A stretch of DNA of 64,000 bases from Orychophragmus violaceus (taxonomy: Eukaryota; Streptophyta; Magnoliopsida; Brassicales; Brassicaceae), in contig CM058237.1 in the NCBI GenBank assembly GCA_030180135.1, positions 105,105,904-105,169,903 on the forward strand, given 5' to 3'. Position numbers and translations under genes: made by a program. Positions 44,501 to 54,740 of this stretch are shown here, in pieces. Numbering within the stretch: position 1 is the first letter of the stretch; each line of letters opens with the position of its first letter. Under the pieces are notes generated by a model. It was not told where the DNA came from, ran no database searches, and saw only the letters and a list, made by a program, of their open reading frames with translations.

Positions 44501-45512
44501 GTAGCTCTACTTGTCCTTGCTTCAGCCTTCTACTGTTGCTGAGTGCCTGCATATTAGTACAAATATGAGCCTCACAACCAGTATCCATGACCCATGAGGT
44601 ATTATCAGAAGTAGTTGTATTAACTTCTATAACAAAAATACCTGATGAAGAAGTCTCGAAAGTCTTCTTCTTTAATTCCTTTAGACCTTCCTGGAATTTC
44701 TTGCAATCTCTTCTCCAATGCCCCAGTTCTTTGCAGAACCTGCACATGTCAGTAGGCCCAGCCTTGGACTTGGGCTTGGGCTTTGGCGTGTCCTTGTCCG
44801 CGACTTGGACACCCTTGGCCTTTCCCTTATCCTTAGCAGAAGACTTCTTAAACCCCTTGCCCTTTTGTCCCATAAGTACATTGGGGTCCTTGGCGGTTTT
44901 CTTCAAGTTGGGCTCTGCAGTCTTGAGCATTCCGTGAAGCTCAGGCAGTGTCTTACTCAAGCCATGCATGTTAAAGTTCAGAATGAACTGATCATAGCTT
45001 GCAGGTAAAGACTGCAGAATGATGTCGCAGGCAAGTTCCTGGCTGATTGGGCAGTCGAGTTTGTGAAGATGATCGAGATAACCCATCATCTTCAACACAT
45101 GAGGACTCACTGCCGCATTCGCAGCCAACTTACAGTCCAAGAGGTTCTTAACTGTCTGGAACCTCTCGGTCCTAGCCTGCTCCTGAAAAAGCGATTTCAG
45201 GCTTGCCATGATCTCGATTGGAGACAATACACTTTCGAACTGTTTTTGCAGCTCAGGAGTCATTGTCACCAACATCAGGCAATAAACATCATTTTCATCT
45301 GACGAATGCTTTTCCCAAGCATTGTGCAGAGTCCTGGCAGCATTGGCAAGAGGCCTCTCGGGGAGGGGATCTCGAAGGACGTAATCCTTCTTCTCCTGCT
45401 TGAGGACCAGCCTCAAGTTTCTTGACCATGTCAGGAAGTTCGTTCCAGTCAGCTTCTCCTTCTCGAGAACAGACCGGATCGAGAATGTGTTTTGAGTGCT
45501 TGTAGTAGTCAT
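41535..45512 (-). CDS. gag-pol: Copia-C Gag-Pol polyprotein, intact
   Basis: One ATG-started frame of 1325 codons. Order and residues: Gag (1-250); CCHC knuckle CRFCKELGHWRRDC (257-270); aspartic protease VMDTGC (Asp 310); GAG-pre-integrase zinc motif (His 445/450, Cys 476/479); integrase core with Asp 506, Asp 569 and Glu 605, a DD35E spacing; acidic linker (740-770); RT from WIFKKKIDVDG (851), first Asp 914, YVDD 999-1002; RNase H with Asp 1172, Glu 1213 and Asp 1251. Length is usual for plant copia. It acts in cytoplasmic virus-like particles and, as integrase, in the nucleus. There is no frameshift or stop; at the codon where copia-1 has TGA, C has Trp (TGG, residue 307). Confidence 0.96.
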   Translation of the reverse strand: MTTTSTQNTFSIRSVLEKEKLTGTNFLTWSRNLRLVLKQEKKDYVLRDPLPERPLANAARTLHNAWEKHSSDENDVYCLMLVTMTPELQKQFESVLSPIEIMASLKSLFQEQARTERFQTVKNLLDCKLAANAAVSPHVLKMMGYLDHLHKLDCPISQELACDIILQSLPASYDQFILNFNMHGLSKTLPELHGMLKTAEPNLKKTAKDPNVLMGQKGKGFKKSSAKDKGKAKGVQVADKDTPKPKPKSKAGPTDMCRFCKELGHWRRDCKKFQEGLKELKKKTFETSSSGIFVIEVNTTTSDNTSWVMDTGCEAHICTNMQALSNSRRLKQGQVELRVGNGAKVSALAVGTYLLSLPSGLILELNNCYFVPAISRNIISISLLDLEGYDFSVKNKLCSFNRNNLFYGSAPLTNGLYILDQSAPIYNINTKRFKPNEENRTFLWHCRLGHISEKRIKRLHSNGLLGSFDFESCEKCESCMMGKMTRAPFNKPNERASDLLGLIHTDVCGPMSTNARGNYQYFITFTDDFSRYGYVYLMKHKSESFEKFREFQNEVQNQLGKSIKALRSDRGGEYLSQEFSDHLRECGIVSQLTPPGTPQWNGVSERRNRTLLDMVRSMMSHTDLPISLWGYALLTAVFTLNRAPSKEVAKTPYELWTGEAPVLSYLRIWGCEAYVKRLISDKLTPKSDKCYFIGYPRETKAYYFYLRSENKIFVARDCNFLEREFLSKKDSGSKVLLEEIQDEQDTAQPNEEEQQEDLQEIVEPEPVVPEVRRSGRIRHEPERYQGFLVTDCHDLLIIDGDEPSNFNQAMMGPDSSKWRKATDSEMDSMSVNQVFSLVDLPAGVKAIECKWIFKKKIDVDGNVQIYKARLVAKGFRQVHGVDYDETYSPVAMMKSIRILLATAAFHDYEIWQMDVKTAFLNGILEEDVYMTQPDGYIDPKNAGKVCKLHKSIYGLKQASRSWNLRFDEAIKQFDFIRNEEEQCVYKKTSGSKIVFLILYVDDILLLGNDVPMLKSVKDWLGSCFSMKDMGEAAYVLGIRIYRDRPKKLIGLCQDSYIDKVLQRFSMKDSKKGFTPMVHGTTLSKKQSPTSAAELERMKNIPYASAIGSVMYAMICTRPDVAYALSMTSRYQSNPGENHWIAVKNILKYLRHTKDKFLVYGGSDVLKVSGFTDASFQTDTDDFRSQSGYVFCLNGGAVSWRSSKQDTVADSTTEAEYIAASEAAKEAVWIRKFIMELGVIPDAAEPLALFCDNNGAIAQAKEPRSHQKSKHVQRRYHLIRDIINRKEVKISRVPTDDNVADPLTKPLPRPKLELLTEAVGIRNIEM

Positions 45513-47213
45513 ATCTGAAATATATAAATAAAAAGGTTATTAGTTATATGTTCAAAATGATTAATCTCGTATTAAAGTATAATATGATTAATCATGCATT
45601 ATATTCAATAACATAAGTTACCCTCAATAGAATATAATGATTCCAAGATCCACATATAACTAAGATCAAAGTGGGCCACTGGCCGTCACCCAACCTTAGC
45701 TTATATCGGTAAGCCCTATATCGGCTAATTATATCCGTGATATAACTCTTGGTTGTGAATCTGGGCCCGAGGCCCAATCCACTCTGATGTCTCAAGGCCC
45801 GGGACTCCCGATGGCCTAGTCAAGAAAACCGGACTATACAGTCATGTAATCATTAATGTCTGGGACTCCCAATGACATTTATGAATCACAAACCGTCTTA
45901 CCCACGCAAAAGCAGACATCCTCACACTGTAAGGCCATGAATGCAATTGAATGGGCTTTGACAGCTGACATAGCCTGGACAAGACATCCAACGCTTGATA
46001 TTATTTGAGGTTCGTAGGTTTATTAAAATCATTCCCAAAATAGAAGATTACTATTTCGGGAAACTTTCTATTTATGGAAACCTACTATTTTTGGAAACTT
46101 TCTAAAATTGGAAACTTTCTAAAACCGGAAACTTTCTAACTTTAGAAATTTCTTTAAAATCCAAAACCCGCAAATTCAGAAACTTCTGTTTTAAGAAACT
46201 TTCTAATTATAAAATTTCGGAAACTTTAATTTAAAATCGACTTTATAATATTATAAAATAAATTTTAAATTTATCTGAAGAAAGACTCAAATAATTGGCC
46301 CAATTGTTTTAACTTCTTGGCCCGAGGCCCAAGAATTGGTCCATGTCCAAGACATGACCCAATTGTCCAATTAATTGACATAACCGGTCTGGTTCATTAA
46401 AACTGGTCTAACCAAGTTTCAATTACTACGATGACCACAATTGTCAACCGGTTATTTACTAAACCGGAATTTCTCAATTTATTTGGTCCAACCAAATCAA
46501 ATTAGAAATTCCTGGTTTAGGCACTAAATCCAATATTTCTTTCGACATTGGATTTCTTATTCCGGTTTAACCAGATTTAATAAAATTATTAAAATCTGTT
46601 TATTAAACCAAAATGATTGATTTTAATCAAGTTTTAAACCGAACCCTGAACCGAACCGATTTGGTCACGAACCAAACCGAGTTGGTCGTGACCTAGCTTG
46701 CTTTCCAAGAAAACATCGGCCAGCCGCTCAGCCGCGAACCAACCGATCCGAGATCGAGGCGATACGCAGCCGGGACGGGCCATCGGGACGGTGCAGCCGG
46801 GACGCGGACGAGTTGCTCGGACCGACGCTCCACGATCGCCGAGCGATCGGGACGCGACGCATGCGACCGGGACGCGATCGAGACGAGCGATCGGATGCAT
46901 CGCGACGATCGATCGTGATCGATCATACGATCCGATCCGATCCATTCGACCATCCCGACCGTCCGACCCGCGATCCCGTCCGTCCGGTCCAACTCATGGC
47001 CGTGATAATCAACCGGCCAAGCCGGTCGATCTCTTCCTTGGCCGATCGACAAAACCCGAGTCATATAGCTCGGTTTTGTGATCCAATCAATTTGTTTAGA
47101 GTTCAATTCTGATTCTTAACTGTTTTATCTTATCAGTAATTGATTCAAAACAATTCTAAACAGATTAAACAACCTAAACAATGAATCTAAAACAAGAAAC
47201 CTAAGAACCAATG
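45513..47213 (-). other. Copia-C leader
   Basis: Same three blocks as A1 in reverse: conserved block (45540-46020), GAAACTTTC array (46020-46235) and CpG-dense GATCG/GGGACGCG block (46680-47060). The conserved block is almost identical to that of A1-A3 and B. No gene is called; the 67-codon frame at 45592-45795 lacks an ATG. Confidence 0.78.
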
Positions 47214-47225
47214 GCTCTGATACCA
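47214..47225 (-). other. Copia-C primer-binding site (tRNA-iMet)
   Basis: The minus strand reads TGGTATCAGAGC, one base inside the 5' LTR. Confidence 0.93.
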
Positions 47226-47226
47226 C

Positions 47227-47849
47227 TGAAGGATTGTTCGGTTGATCCTGATTCAATTCTCATATTGATATCAACCTAAACATGCATCAGATCTAGGTGT
47301 TCTTATTTAGAAACATTATGATCTCACCTTTTACCTGTTTGTTGCAGCGGAATTGATGAACAGGTCAGAGATCAGGGAGATACACCAAGGGATGAATCCT
47401 CCAAAGGCTCACACACGCAATCACCGGAAACTGGCTGCTAGACCACGAGGAGATGGGGCGCAGAAGAGAGAGAGAGGCGCGGCTGAGTATTAGGGTTAGG
47501 GAGAAAAGACTTGGCTTTTAGTCATTAAAAGCCTTCTCTTTCCCTTTTGGGCTTTTGGGCCCAATCTGATTAAATCCCATTTAATCAGACCCATTAATCT
47601 TTCTCTCTTAGTACGACAAATGCCTAGCACTTTTGTCGTACTTCTGCTATGCCGTTCCAACATTATTTCCTGCTAGCTTAAGCGTGTGACCCATATGGGA
47701 TCATACAATAAAGGCAATAAGTCCAAGACTTATAGATCATGAGCGGACTCTAGCAAGCCATCATGACCCCCAGTATTGTATGACTTATGTCTGATCACTG
47801 ACATACTCTTACGTTATAGAGACAGAGATTGCTGGACACAATTCCAACA
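47227..47849 (-). repeat. Copia-C 5' LTR (623 bp)
   Basis: Identical by eye to 40058-40680. Followed by TATAC. Confidence 0.95.
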
Positions 47850-47854
47850 TATAC

Positions 47855-50845
47855 TCTATAGTCGTAGTAAGAATCTCTTATGACACAGATATAAATATCC
47901 TGAAGAGATCTTATAAGCGGGTCTTGTCCGGTCGTATGTTCCCCAACATACACCTATGTACTGACTTTGATGCCGCGCATCTATGACACACTGAAACTTT
48001 GTCATAAGTCACGTACCAATCCAGTCTCACACGGTTGTTGGTGTTCCAATTTCAACAACCTTCGACTAGGGACAGGATGATATAAGCCATCTATCAAATA
48101 TAGGGTCTCATGATCAAGCTAAATGACTTCGATGACTCAAGATCAAGTCATTTACTTCGATGACCTATAAAATGGTTCATATCATTTTGTAACGATTATT
48201 TCATCACAGTTAAAATAATCTTGAAATAATAATTTCATTATCAAACATCTCAAATGTTTTACAAGAACATATCAATAACTAAATAAAGCCCTTTACTAAC
48301 TCCCACTGAAATTAAGACTATATCTTAACTTCACTTATCCTACAGCTACAGTCCGTGACTCGTGCTTAGGGCTAAGGAGTGGCTTCGTTAATAGATTAGC
48401 AACGTTCTCATTTGTTGAAACTTGCTGATCTACTTAACATCTCTGTCATTTATCTCAAGGTGTTTGGACCTCTGATGTGCAGCTAGTCTCATCTATGCTG
48501 GGAATCACATCAAGTTCAGTGATGAACTCTTCTCTCCAAACAACCTTTTTCGCCGCTTTCCAAGCTGCGAAAGATTCAGCTTAAGTCATGGAGTCAGCAA
48601 CAGTGCCATGCACCGCCAGACAAACACAAGATATAACCGGACTGTGACCGGAAATCATCTTTGTCTGTTGGAAACTTGCCTTTCAGACTCTATCGACTTA
48701 TAGCACCTCACTTTCTCCGTAAATCAAGAACTTATCCTTAGTATTCCTCAAATACTTTAGGACATACTTTAGGAAACTTGATTCTTTGCTGGATTTGACT
48801 GGTCTTTATTTGTCTTGCTTAACATTAAAGCAACATCAAACAAGTATGTTTCATGGCATACATGATAGATCCAATTGCCGACGCATATGGAATCTCATCC
48901 ATGCATTTAAGCTCAGCAGTTATCGTAGGATACTGTATCTTGCTTAACTTAATGCCATGTGACATTGGCATAAAACCCTTCTTTGATTGCTCAAAACGTG
49001 TAGGACTTTGTCAATTTAAGAATCCTGACTTTGTCCTACCAGCTCTTTTGGATCTCTATCTTTAGATCCAAAATCCAAGAACTACGTGGCTTTACCCATG
49101 TCAATCATTAAACCAACTCCCAAGCTAGTCCTTTACCGACTACAGCGTTGGGACGTTATATCCGAGAATCAGTATGTCATCGACATACACTTTGAGAAAT
49201 GCAATATTGCTCCCACTTATCTATTAGTAAACACACAGTTCCGCTTCGTTCCTGTTCAAGTCAAAACCTTGACTACTTCAACAGAACGAAGATTCCAACT
49301 CCGATATGTTTGCTTCCATCCATGAATGGATCGATGAAGCTAACTTACATAAAATGTAATTTTTTGGAGTCCGGGCTCACTTTCGCTTCTTTGAATTTCG
49401 CAGATTCGTCGCTTTCAATGATCATCAGATCATGCGAACTTTCAATGATTATCAGGTTCAACTAATGACGAGAAATCACTCTCGGATTAGTAACTGATTC
49501 ATTCATATCTGCGAACTTCAGGCTCCAGAGGTGCAGATTTCAATGATTATCAGGTTCAACTAATGACGAGAAATCACTCTCGGATTAGTAACTTATTCAT
49601 TCATATCTGCGAACTCCATAATCCACAGGTGTAGATTCTACAGAAATCTGTAAATCCTTCCGCTGCTTTCCCTCAACAGGTTAAGCAGCCTCCTGTATTT
49701 CTCGAATTTCTTCGAGTTATACTTTTACTCCCACTGTTCTTCTTGGAAATTAACTTCCCTTCTTAGAAAACAGAATGGACGTAAAAGTAACAAGCCTTGG
49801 TTTCCCTAGGACAACCAGCGAAGTAGCACAACTACAAATACTCAGTAAAGACGAATTTGGATCGATTCCAATCCACATTTACGTGGTGTCTTTCAACTGA
49901 TATTGGTGGAACTATTTCAGTGTAAACTTAGATAATTTAGAGCGTTATTCTTAAATAATATCATGGAAGATTCGTGTGACTCATCTTTAATCATTTCTAA
50001 TAAGATCTGATTCTTTCTCAGAAAAAAACCTTCAGGTTTTCAGGAGAAATGAGCTGTGAAACGATTTCACACTCATTCAGATGATCACACAATCAATGAC
50101 TTAAGTATTCTCACTCGTGATTTAATCCAGAGTCTTAATACTTTTTGTCATTCAGATCCTATACTTCATTCTGGAACTCTTTCGACCATGTCAAAGAATT
50201 CCGACTTGTGTCTCATCAAATGAACACAGTCACACTCACTGAAGTAATCAGTAGAGACAATGAAGTACAGGAGATTTTCTCTGGCATTACTGCTCATTGG
50301 GCCACATACATGAGTATGTTCCAGGTCCAATAAGCCTTTGGGCCTTTCTCTAGCTCGGCTAAGATAGGCCCTTTACCTTTTGGTCTAGTAAACAGAATTC
50401 AAGTCTCATAAGATATTTTATCAAATGAGCCCAACAGTCCATGACTATGGGATTTCTGAATCCGACTTACTTTATGTGACCAAGACTTTATGCCAAGAAA
50501 AATCAGGTTTAATTCATCAGATTTAAACCAATTCGGTATTTATGTTACATTTAGGCACTCTTTGGTTTAAGATATAAAACCCATTCCATGAATAGGGTGC
50601 TACAATTAATATTTCATTAAGATCAAAAGAACAAAACTTGTCTTTTATCAAAATGAAAAACATTCAAATTCTTACAAGAAAATGAAAGACAACTCTGCTT
50701 AAAGCAGGTACATTGTAGCAATTACTTAATACAAAACCAAGCCTAAAAGGGATCTATAAGTGAAAACCCTACGGCTGAGGCAGCATCCCAAGCTCCTTCC
50801 AGACATGTAGTTTCACTTGCCCTTCCTTCAACGTTCTACTGTTGC
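47855..50845 (-). pseudogene. Copia-B pol remnant (continues from 39665-40057)
   Basis: The 3' untranslated block (39665-40057 plus 47850-48300) is split by C. Positions 48300-50845 carry RNase H, RT, linker and integrase pieces in the same decayed state as A2 and A3, including the 23-bp RNase H deletion (48590-48625). A 60-bp linker segment is duplicated at 49535-49615. No long frame. Confidence 0.8.
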
Positions 50846-51862
50846 TTAGGCTCTGCATATTATCACAAATATCAGTGCCACAACCAGTATCCAATACCTT
50901 AAGGACGTTCTACTGTTGCTTAGGCTCTGCATATTATCACAAATATCAGTGCCACAACCAGTACTCAATACCTTTAAGGTAGAACTTGAAGTAATAACAT
51001 GAATACCTGAGGAAGTAGTCTCATACATCAACTTCAATTCCTCATCATCTTCCATGAATTTAATGCAATTTCTCTTCCAATGCCCTGTCTCCTTACAGTA
51101 GCAGCACTTACCAACGTAAGAGGTATCTGACTCGGGCTCAGAAGACACACGCTTGCCATGATTCAAAATCTGGACAACTTTGTCTTCACCCTTGTCAGCA
51201 TTAGGTTTAGTAAACCTACCCTTCTCATTCATGAGATTGTACAGGGTACTCTTCACGTTTGGCTCAACTGTCTTGAGCATATCATGCAGTTCAGTCAGCG
51301 TCTTCGTTAAGCCTTTCTTGATATAGTTCCTTCTGAACTTATCATAGCTTGACGGCAGTGACTGCAGAATGATCTCAGTTGCCAATTCTTGGCTAACTGG
51401 ATAATCCAGTTTCCTCAGGTTATCAATGTAACCCATCATTTTACTGACATGAGGACTCACTGGATGATCATTTGGTAGCTTGCAGCCAGTGAGAGACTTA
51501 ACCAACTGGTATCTCTCCACTCTTATCTGCTCCTGAAATTTCAATTTCAGGCTGCTGATCATCTCTATTGGCGACTCCATGTTCTCATATTGCTTCCGCA
51601 AGTCTGAGTCCATGGTAGCCAATATCAGACCACGCACATCTACCGCATCATTATAATGCTTATTCCAAGCATCATATACTGCATGAGAAGCATTGGACCC
51701 GATCCTCACGGGGAGAGCTCTCTCAAGGACATAGTCCTTTCTCTCCTGTCTGAGGACTAGCCTCAGGTTCCGCGACCAAGTCAAGAAATTTGATCCGTTC
51801 AGCTTGTCCATCTTAAGGACAGACCGGATCGAGAAAGTGTTTTGATTGTTTGTGCTAGTCAT
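50846..51862 (-). CDS. gag: Copia-B Gag
   Basis: ATG-started frame of 338 codons beginning MTSTNNQNTFSIRSVLKMDK. Gag core and the CCHC knuckle CCYCKETGHWKRNC are complete, with no stop. The C-terminal 40 residues run into the protease stub, where the active Asp is lost (VLSTGCG). A 69-bp tandem duplication of the boundary (repeated CTGCATATTATCAC text at 50860 and 50929) then throws the frame into nonsense. Gag preserved, pol lost. Confidence 0.87.
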   Translation of the reverse strand: MTSTNNQNTFSIRSVLKMDKLNGSNFLTWSRNLRLVLRQERKDYVLERALPVRIGSNASHAVYDAWNKHYNDAVDVRGLILATMDSDLRKQYENMESPIEMISSLKLKFQEQIRVERYQLVKSLTGCKLPNDHPVSPHVSKMMGYIDNLRKLDYPVSQELATEIILQSLPSSYDKFRRNYIKKGLTKTLTELHDMLKTVEPNVKSTLYNLMNEKGRFTKPNADKGEDKVVQILNHGKRVSSEPESDTSYVGKCCYCKETGHWKRNCIKFMEDDEELKLMYETTSSGIHVITSSSTLKVLSTGCGTDICDNMQSLSNSRTSLRYWILVVALIFVIICRA

Positions 51863-53544
51863 AACTGAAAATTAAGATAAAAGGATTTTAGTTAATATGT
51901 TCAATATGATTAATCTTGTATTATACTTAATATGATTAATCACGCATTATATTCAATAACATCAGTTACCCTCAATAGAATATAATGATTCCAAGATCCA
52001 CATATAACTAAGATTAAAGTGGGCCACTGGCCGTCACCCAACCTTAGCTTATATCGGTAAGCCCTATATCGGCTAATTATATCCGTGATATAACTCTTGG
52101 TTGTGAATCTGGGCCCGTGGCCCAATTCACTCTGATGTCTCAAGGCCCGGGACTCCCGATGGCCCAGTCAAGAAAACCAGACTATACAGTCATGTAATCA
52201 TTAATGTCTGGGACTCCCAATGACATTTATGAATCACAAACCGTCTTATCCACGCAAAAGCAGACACCCTCACACTGTAAGGCCATGAATACAATTGAAT
52301 GGGCTTCGACAGCTGACATAGAATGGACAAGACATCCAACGCTTGATATTATTTGAGGTTCGTAGGTTTATTTAAAAATTCATTCCCAAAATAGAAGATT
52401 ACTATTTCGGGAAACTTTCCATTTTTGGAAACCTACTATTTTTGGAAACTTTCTAAAATTGGAAACTTTCTAAAAACGGAAACTTTCTAACTTTAGAAAT
52501 TTCTTAAAATCCGAATCATGCAAATCTAGAAACTTCTATAAAATAAGAAACTTTCTAATTTCAAAATATCGGAAACTTTAATTTAAAATCGATTTATATT
52601 CTTTATAAAATAAATTTTAAATTAAATCTGAAGAAAGACTCAAATAATTGGCCCAATTGTTTTAACTTCTTGGCCCGAGGCCCAAGAATTGGTCCATGTC
52701 CAAGACATGACCCAATTGTCCAATTAAATGACATAACCGGTCTGGTTCATTAAAATTGGTCTAACCAAATTTTAATTACTACGATGACCACAATTGTCAA
52801 CCGGTTATTTACTAAACCGGATTTTCTCAATTTATTTGGTCCAACCAAATCAAATTAGAAAATCCTGGTTTAGGCACAAAATCCAATTTTTCGACTTTGG
52901 ATTTCTTATCCCGGTTTAACCAGACTTAATAAAATTATTAAATCTGTTTATTAAACCGTGACGTTTAATTTTAATCAAAATATTAAACCGAGCCTTAAAC
53001 CAACCATGTCGATCGATGAACCAACCGTGTCGATCGATCCATCAATCGCATCGGTCGATGCTCTTAGCATCGATCCTGCATCGATCGTGCATCGATCCTG
53101 TATCGATCGATGCTCTCACGCATGCACGGATCCGAGCCAAAACCCTAACCGTGTCGATCGATGCACCAACCGCATCGGTCGATGCACCAACATCGAACCT
53201 GCATCGATCCTGCATCGATCGATGCTTTCACGCGTTAACAGGTTTTGCCGAGAGTCTGTATCGACCGATCCATGCGATCGTATCGATCGATCCATGCGAT
53301 CTCCGATTGTATCGACCGATCCATGCGATCGTATCGATCGATCCATGCGATTCTGGCCGATTCTCATTCTCTCGGATTAGATCGCATATCAAATCATATA
53401 GTTTGATCATGCGATTTTTCATATGTTTAGGTTTCAATTCTTGTTACTTAAGTGATTTCTCTTATCAGTAGTTGATTCAAAACACTTTTAAACAAGAAAA
53501 ACAATCCTAAACTTGAATCTAAACAAGAAAAACCAGAACCAACA
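51863..53544 (-). other. Copia-B leader with TCGATCGATG array
   Basis: The conserved block (51890-52380) and GAAACTTTC array (52388-52600) match A and C. At the place where A and C carry the GATCGCGTCCCG block, B has 52995-53370: TGTCGATCGATG at 53007, TGTCGATCGATC at 53028 and CATCGGTCGATG at 53049, exact 21-bp pitch, then more TCGATCGATGC words and a 60-bp tandem duplication with CCATGCGATC (53255-53350). Confidence 0.8.
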
Positions 53545-53556
53545 GCTCTGATACCA
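53545..53556 (-). other. Copia-B primer-binding site (tRNA-iMet)
   Basis: The minus strand reads TGGTATCAGAGC, one base inside the 5' LTR. Confidence 0.93.
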
Positions 53557-53557
53557 C

Positions 53558-54228
53558 TGAAGGAATGTTTAGTTGAATCCTGATTCAATTCTTAGATTCA
53601 TATCAACCTAAACATTCGGATCTAGGTTCTTCTCGAATAGAAACAAATGATGATCTCACCTTATACATGTTTGCAGCGGAAAGAGATGGTATGTCTGAGA
53701 TCAGAGAAACACCGAGAGATGAATCCTCCAAAGGTTCACACACGCGATCACAGAAAACGGCTGCTAGACCACAAGGAACTCGGCGCAGAGAGAGAGAGAG
53801 TTTTCGGCTAAGGGACTAGGGTTTTTGGTTCTGAACCCGAGTTTTATTTATAAAACTTGTCCGGTTCCGTTTGGGCCATTTGGCCCAAACACCAATTAAC
53901 TCGACGGCATTCGCGCACTGTGTCGATCGACACCCCTTGTGTATCGATCGACACACAGTGCCTAAACCGTTTTATTCTCTCTAAGTACAGTAAATGCCTA
54001 GCACTTTTACCGTACTTCTGCTAAACCGTTCCTACACATTTTCCTGTTAGCTTAGGCGTGTGACCCATATGGGATCATATAATAAAGGCAATAAGTCCAA
54101 GACTTATAGATCATGAGCGGACTCTAGCAAGCCATCATGACCCCCAGTATTATATGACTTATGTCTGATCATTGACATACTCTTACTTTCTAGAGACAGT
54201 ACCGAGATTACTGGACACAATTCCAACA
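53558..54228 (-). repeat. Copia-B 5' LTR (671 bp)
   Basis: Partner of 38994-39664; two substitutions seen. Followed by CCAAT. Confidence 0.94.
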
Positions 54229-54233
54229 CCAAT

Positions 54234-54701
54234 ACCTTTAAGGTAGAACTTGAAGTAATAACATGAATACCTGAGGAAGCAGTCTCATACATCAACTTCA
54301 ACTCCTCATCATCTTCCATGAATTTAATGCAATCTCTCTTCCAATGCCCAGTCTCTTTACAGTAGCAGCACTTACCAACGTAAGAGGTATCTGACTTGGG
54401 CTCAGAAGACACACGCTTGCCATGATTCAAAATCTGGATAACTTTGTCTTCACCCTTGTCAGCACTAGGTTTAATAAACCCACCCTTCTCCATTATGAGA
54501 TTATACTGGGTACTCTTCACGTTTGGCTCAACTGTCTTGAGCATATAGTTTGGTTTGCGATTTTCATTAGTTTGTTTAGGTTTCAATTCTTGTTTCTTAA
54601 GTGTTTTGCTCTTATCAGTAGATTGATTCAAAAACACCTTTTAAACAATCCTAAACATGATTCTAAACAAGAAAAACCAGAACCAATAGCTCTGATACCA
54701 C
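54234..54701 (-). pseudogene. Remnant D: gag C-terminus fused to leader start
   Basis: Minus-strand gag text runs from the protease boundary (TLKVL) through the knuckle CCYCKETGHWKRDC to MLKTVEPNVK, then jumps at about 54546 to the first 150 bp of the leader and the primer site (gctctgatacca near 54689-54700). About 600 bp of gag and most of the leader are deleted. It faces A3 head to head. Confidence 0.82.
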
Positions 54702-54740
54702 TGAGAATTGAATCTGGATTAACAACCAAAACATCTTTCA
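54702..54740 (+). repeat. Last 39 bp of an A-family LTR
   Basis: TGAGAATTGAATCTGGATTA and onward to ACATCTTTCA is the LTR 3' end missing from 36925-37540. It is followed by the A3 primer site. With D's primer site on the other strand it makes a head-to-head inverted repeat of leader starts (54546-54700 against 54742-54900). Confidence 0.8.

Larger units (their letters stand above)
40058..47849 (-). mobile_element. Copia-C, complete and apparently intact Ty1/copia element
   Basis: 7792 bp; LTRs of 623 bp each with no difference that I can see; perfect target duplication TATAC (40053-40057, 47850-47854); primer site, polypurine tract and a single uninterrupted gag-pol frame. It lies inside the 3' untranslated part of copia-B. 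It is the youngest insertion in the window and the only one that could be autonomous. Confidence 0.96.
38994..54228 (-). mobile_element. Copia-B, gag-only element, split by copia-C
   Basis: Two 671-bp LTRs differ by about two substitutions and are flanked by perfect CCAAT (38989-38993, 54229-54233). Primer site and polypurine tract are in place. Excluding C and its duplicated target, the element is about 7.4 kb. Gag is open, and pol is a wreck sharing the RNase H deletion of A2 and A3. Its leader carries a different repeat block from A and C. Confidence 0.94.

Noticed and set aside
46634..47112. Arg-rich frames in the copia-C leader CpG block
   Set aside because: Same low-complexity effect as in the other CpG blocks; the frame is not kept in A1, A2 or A3.
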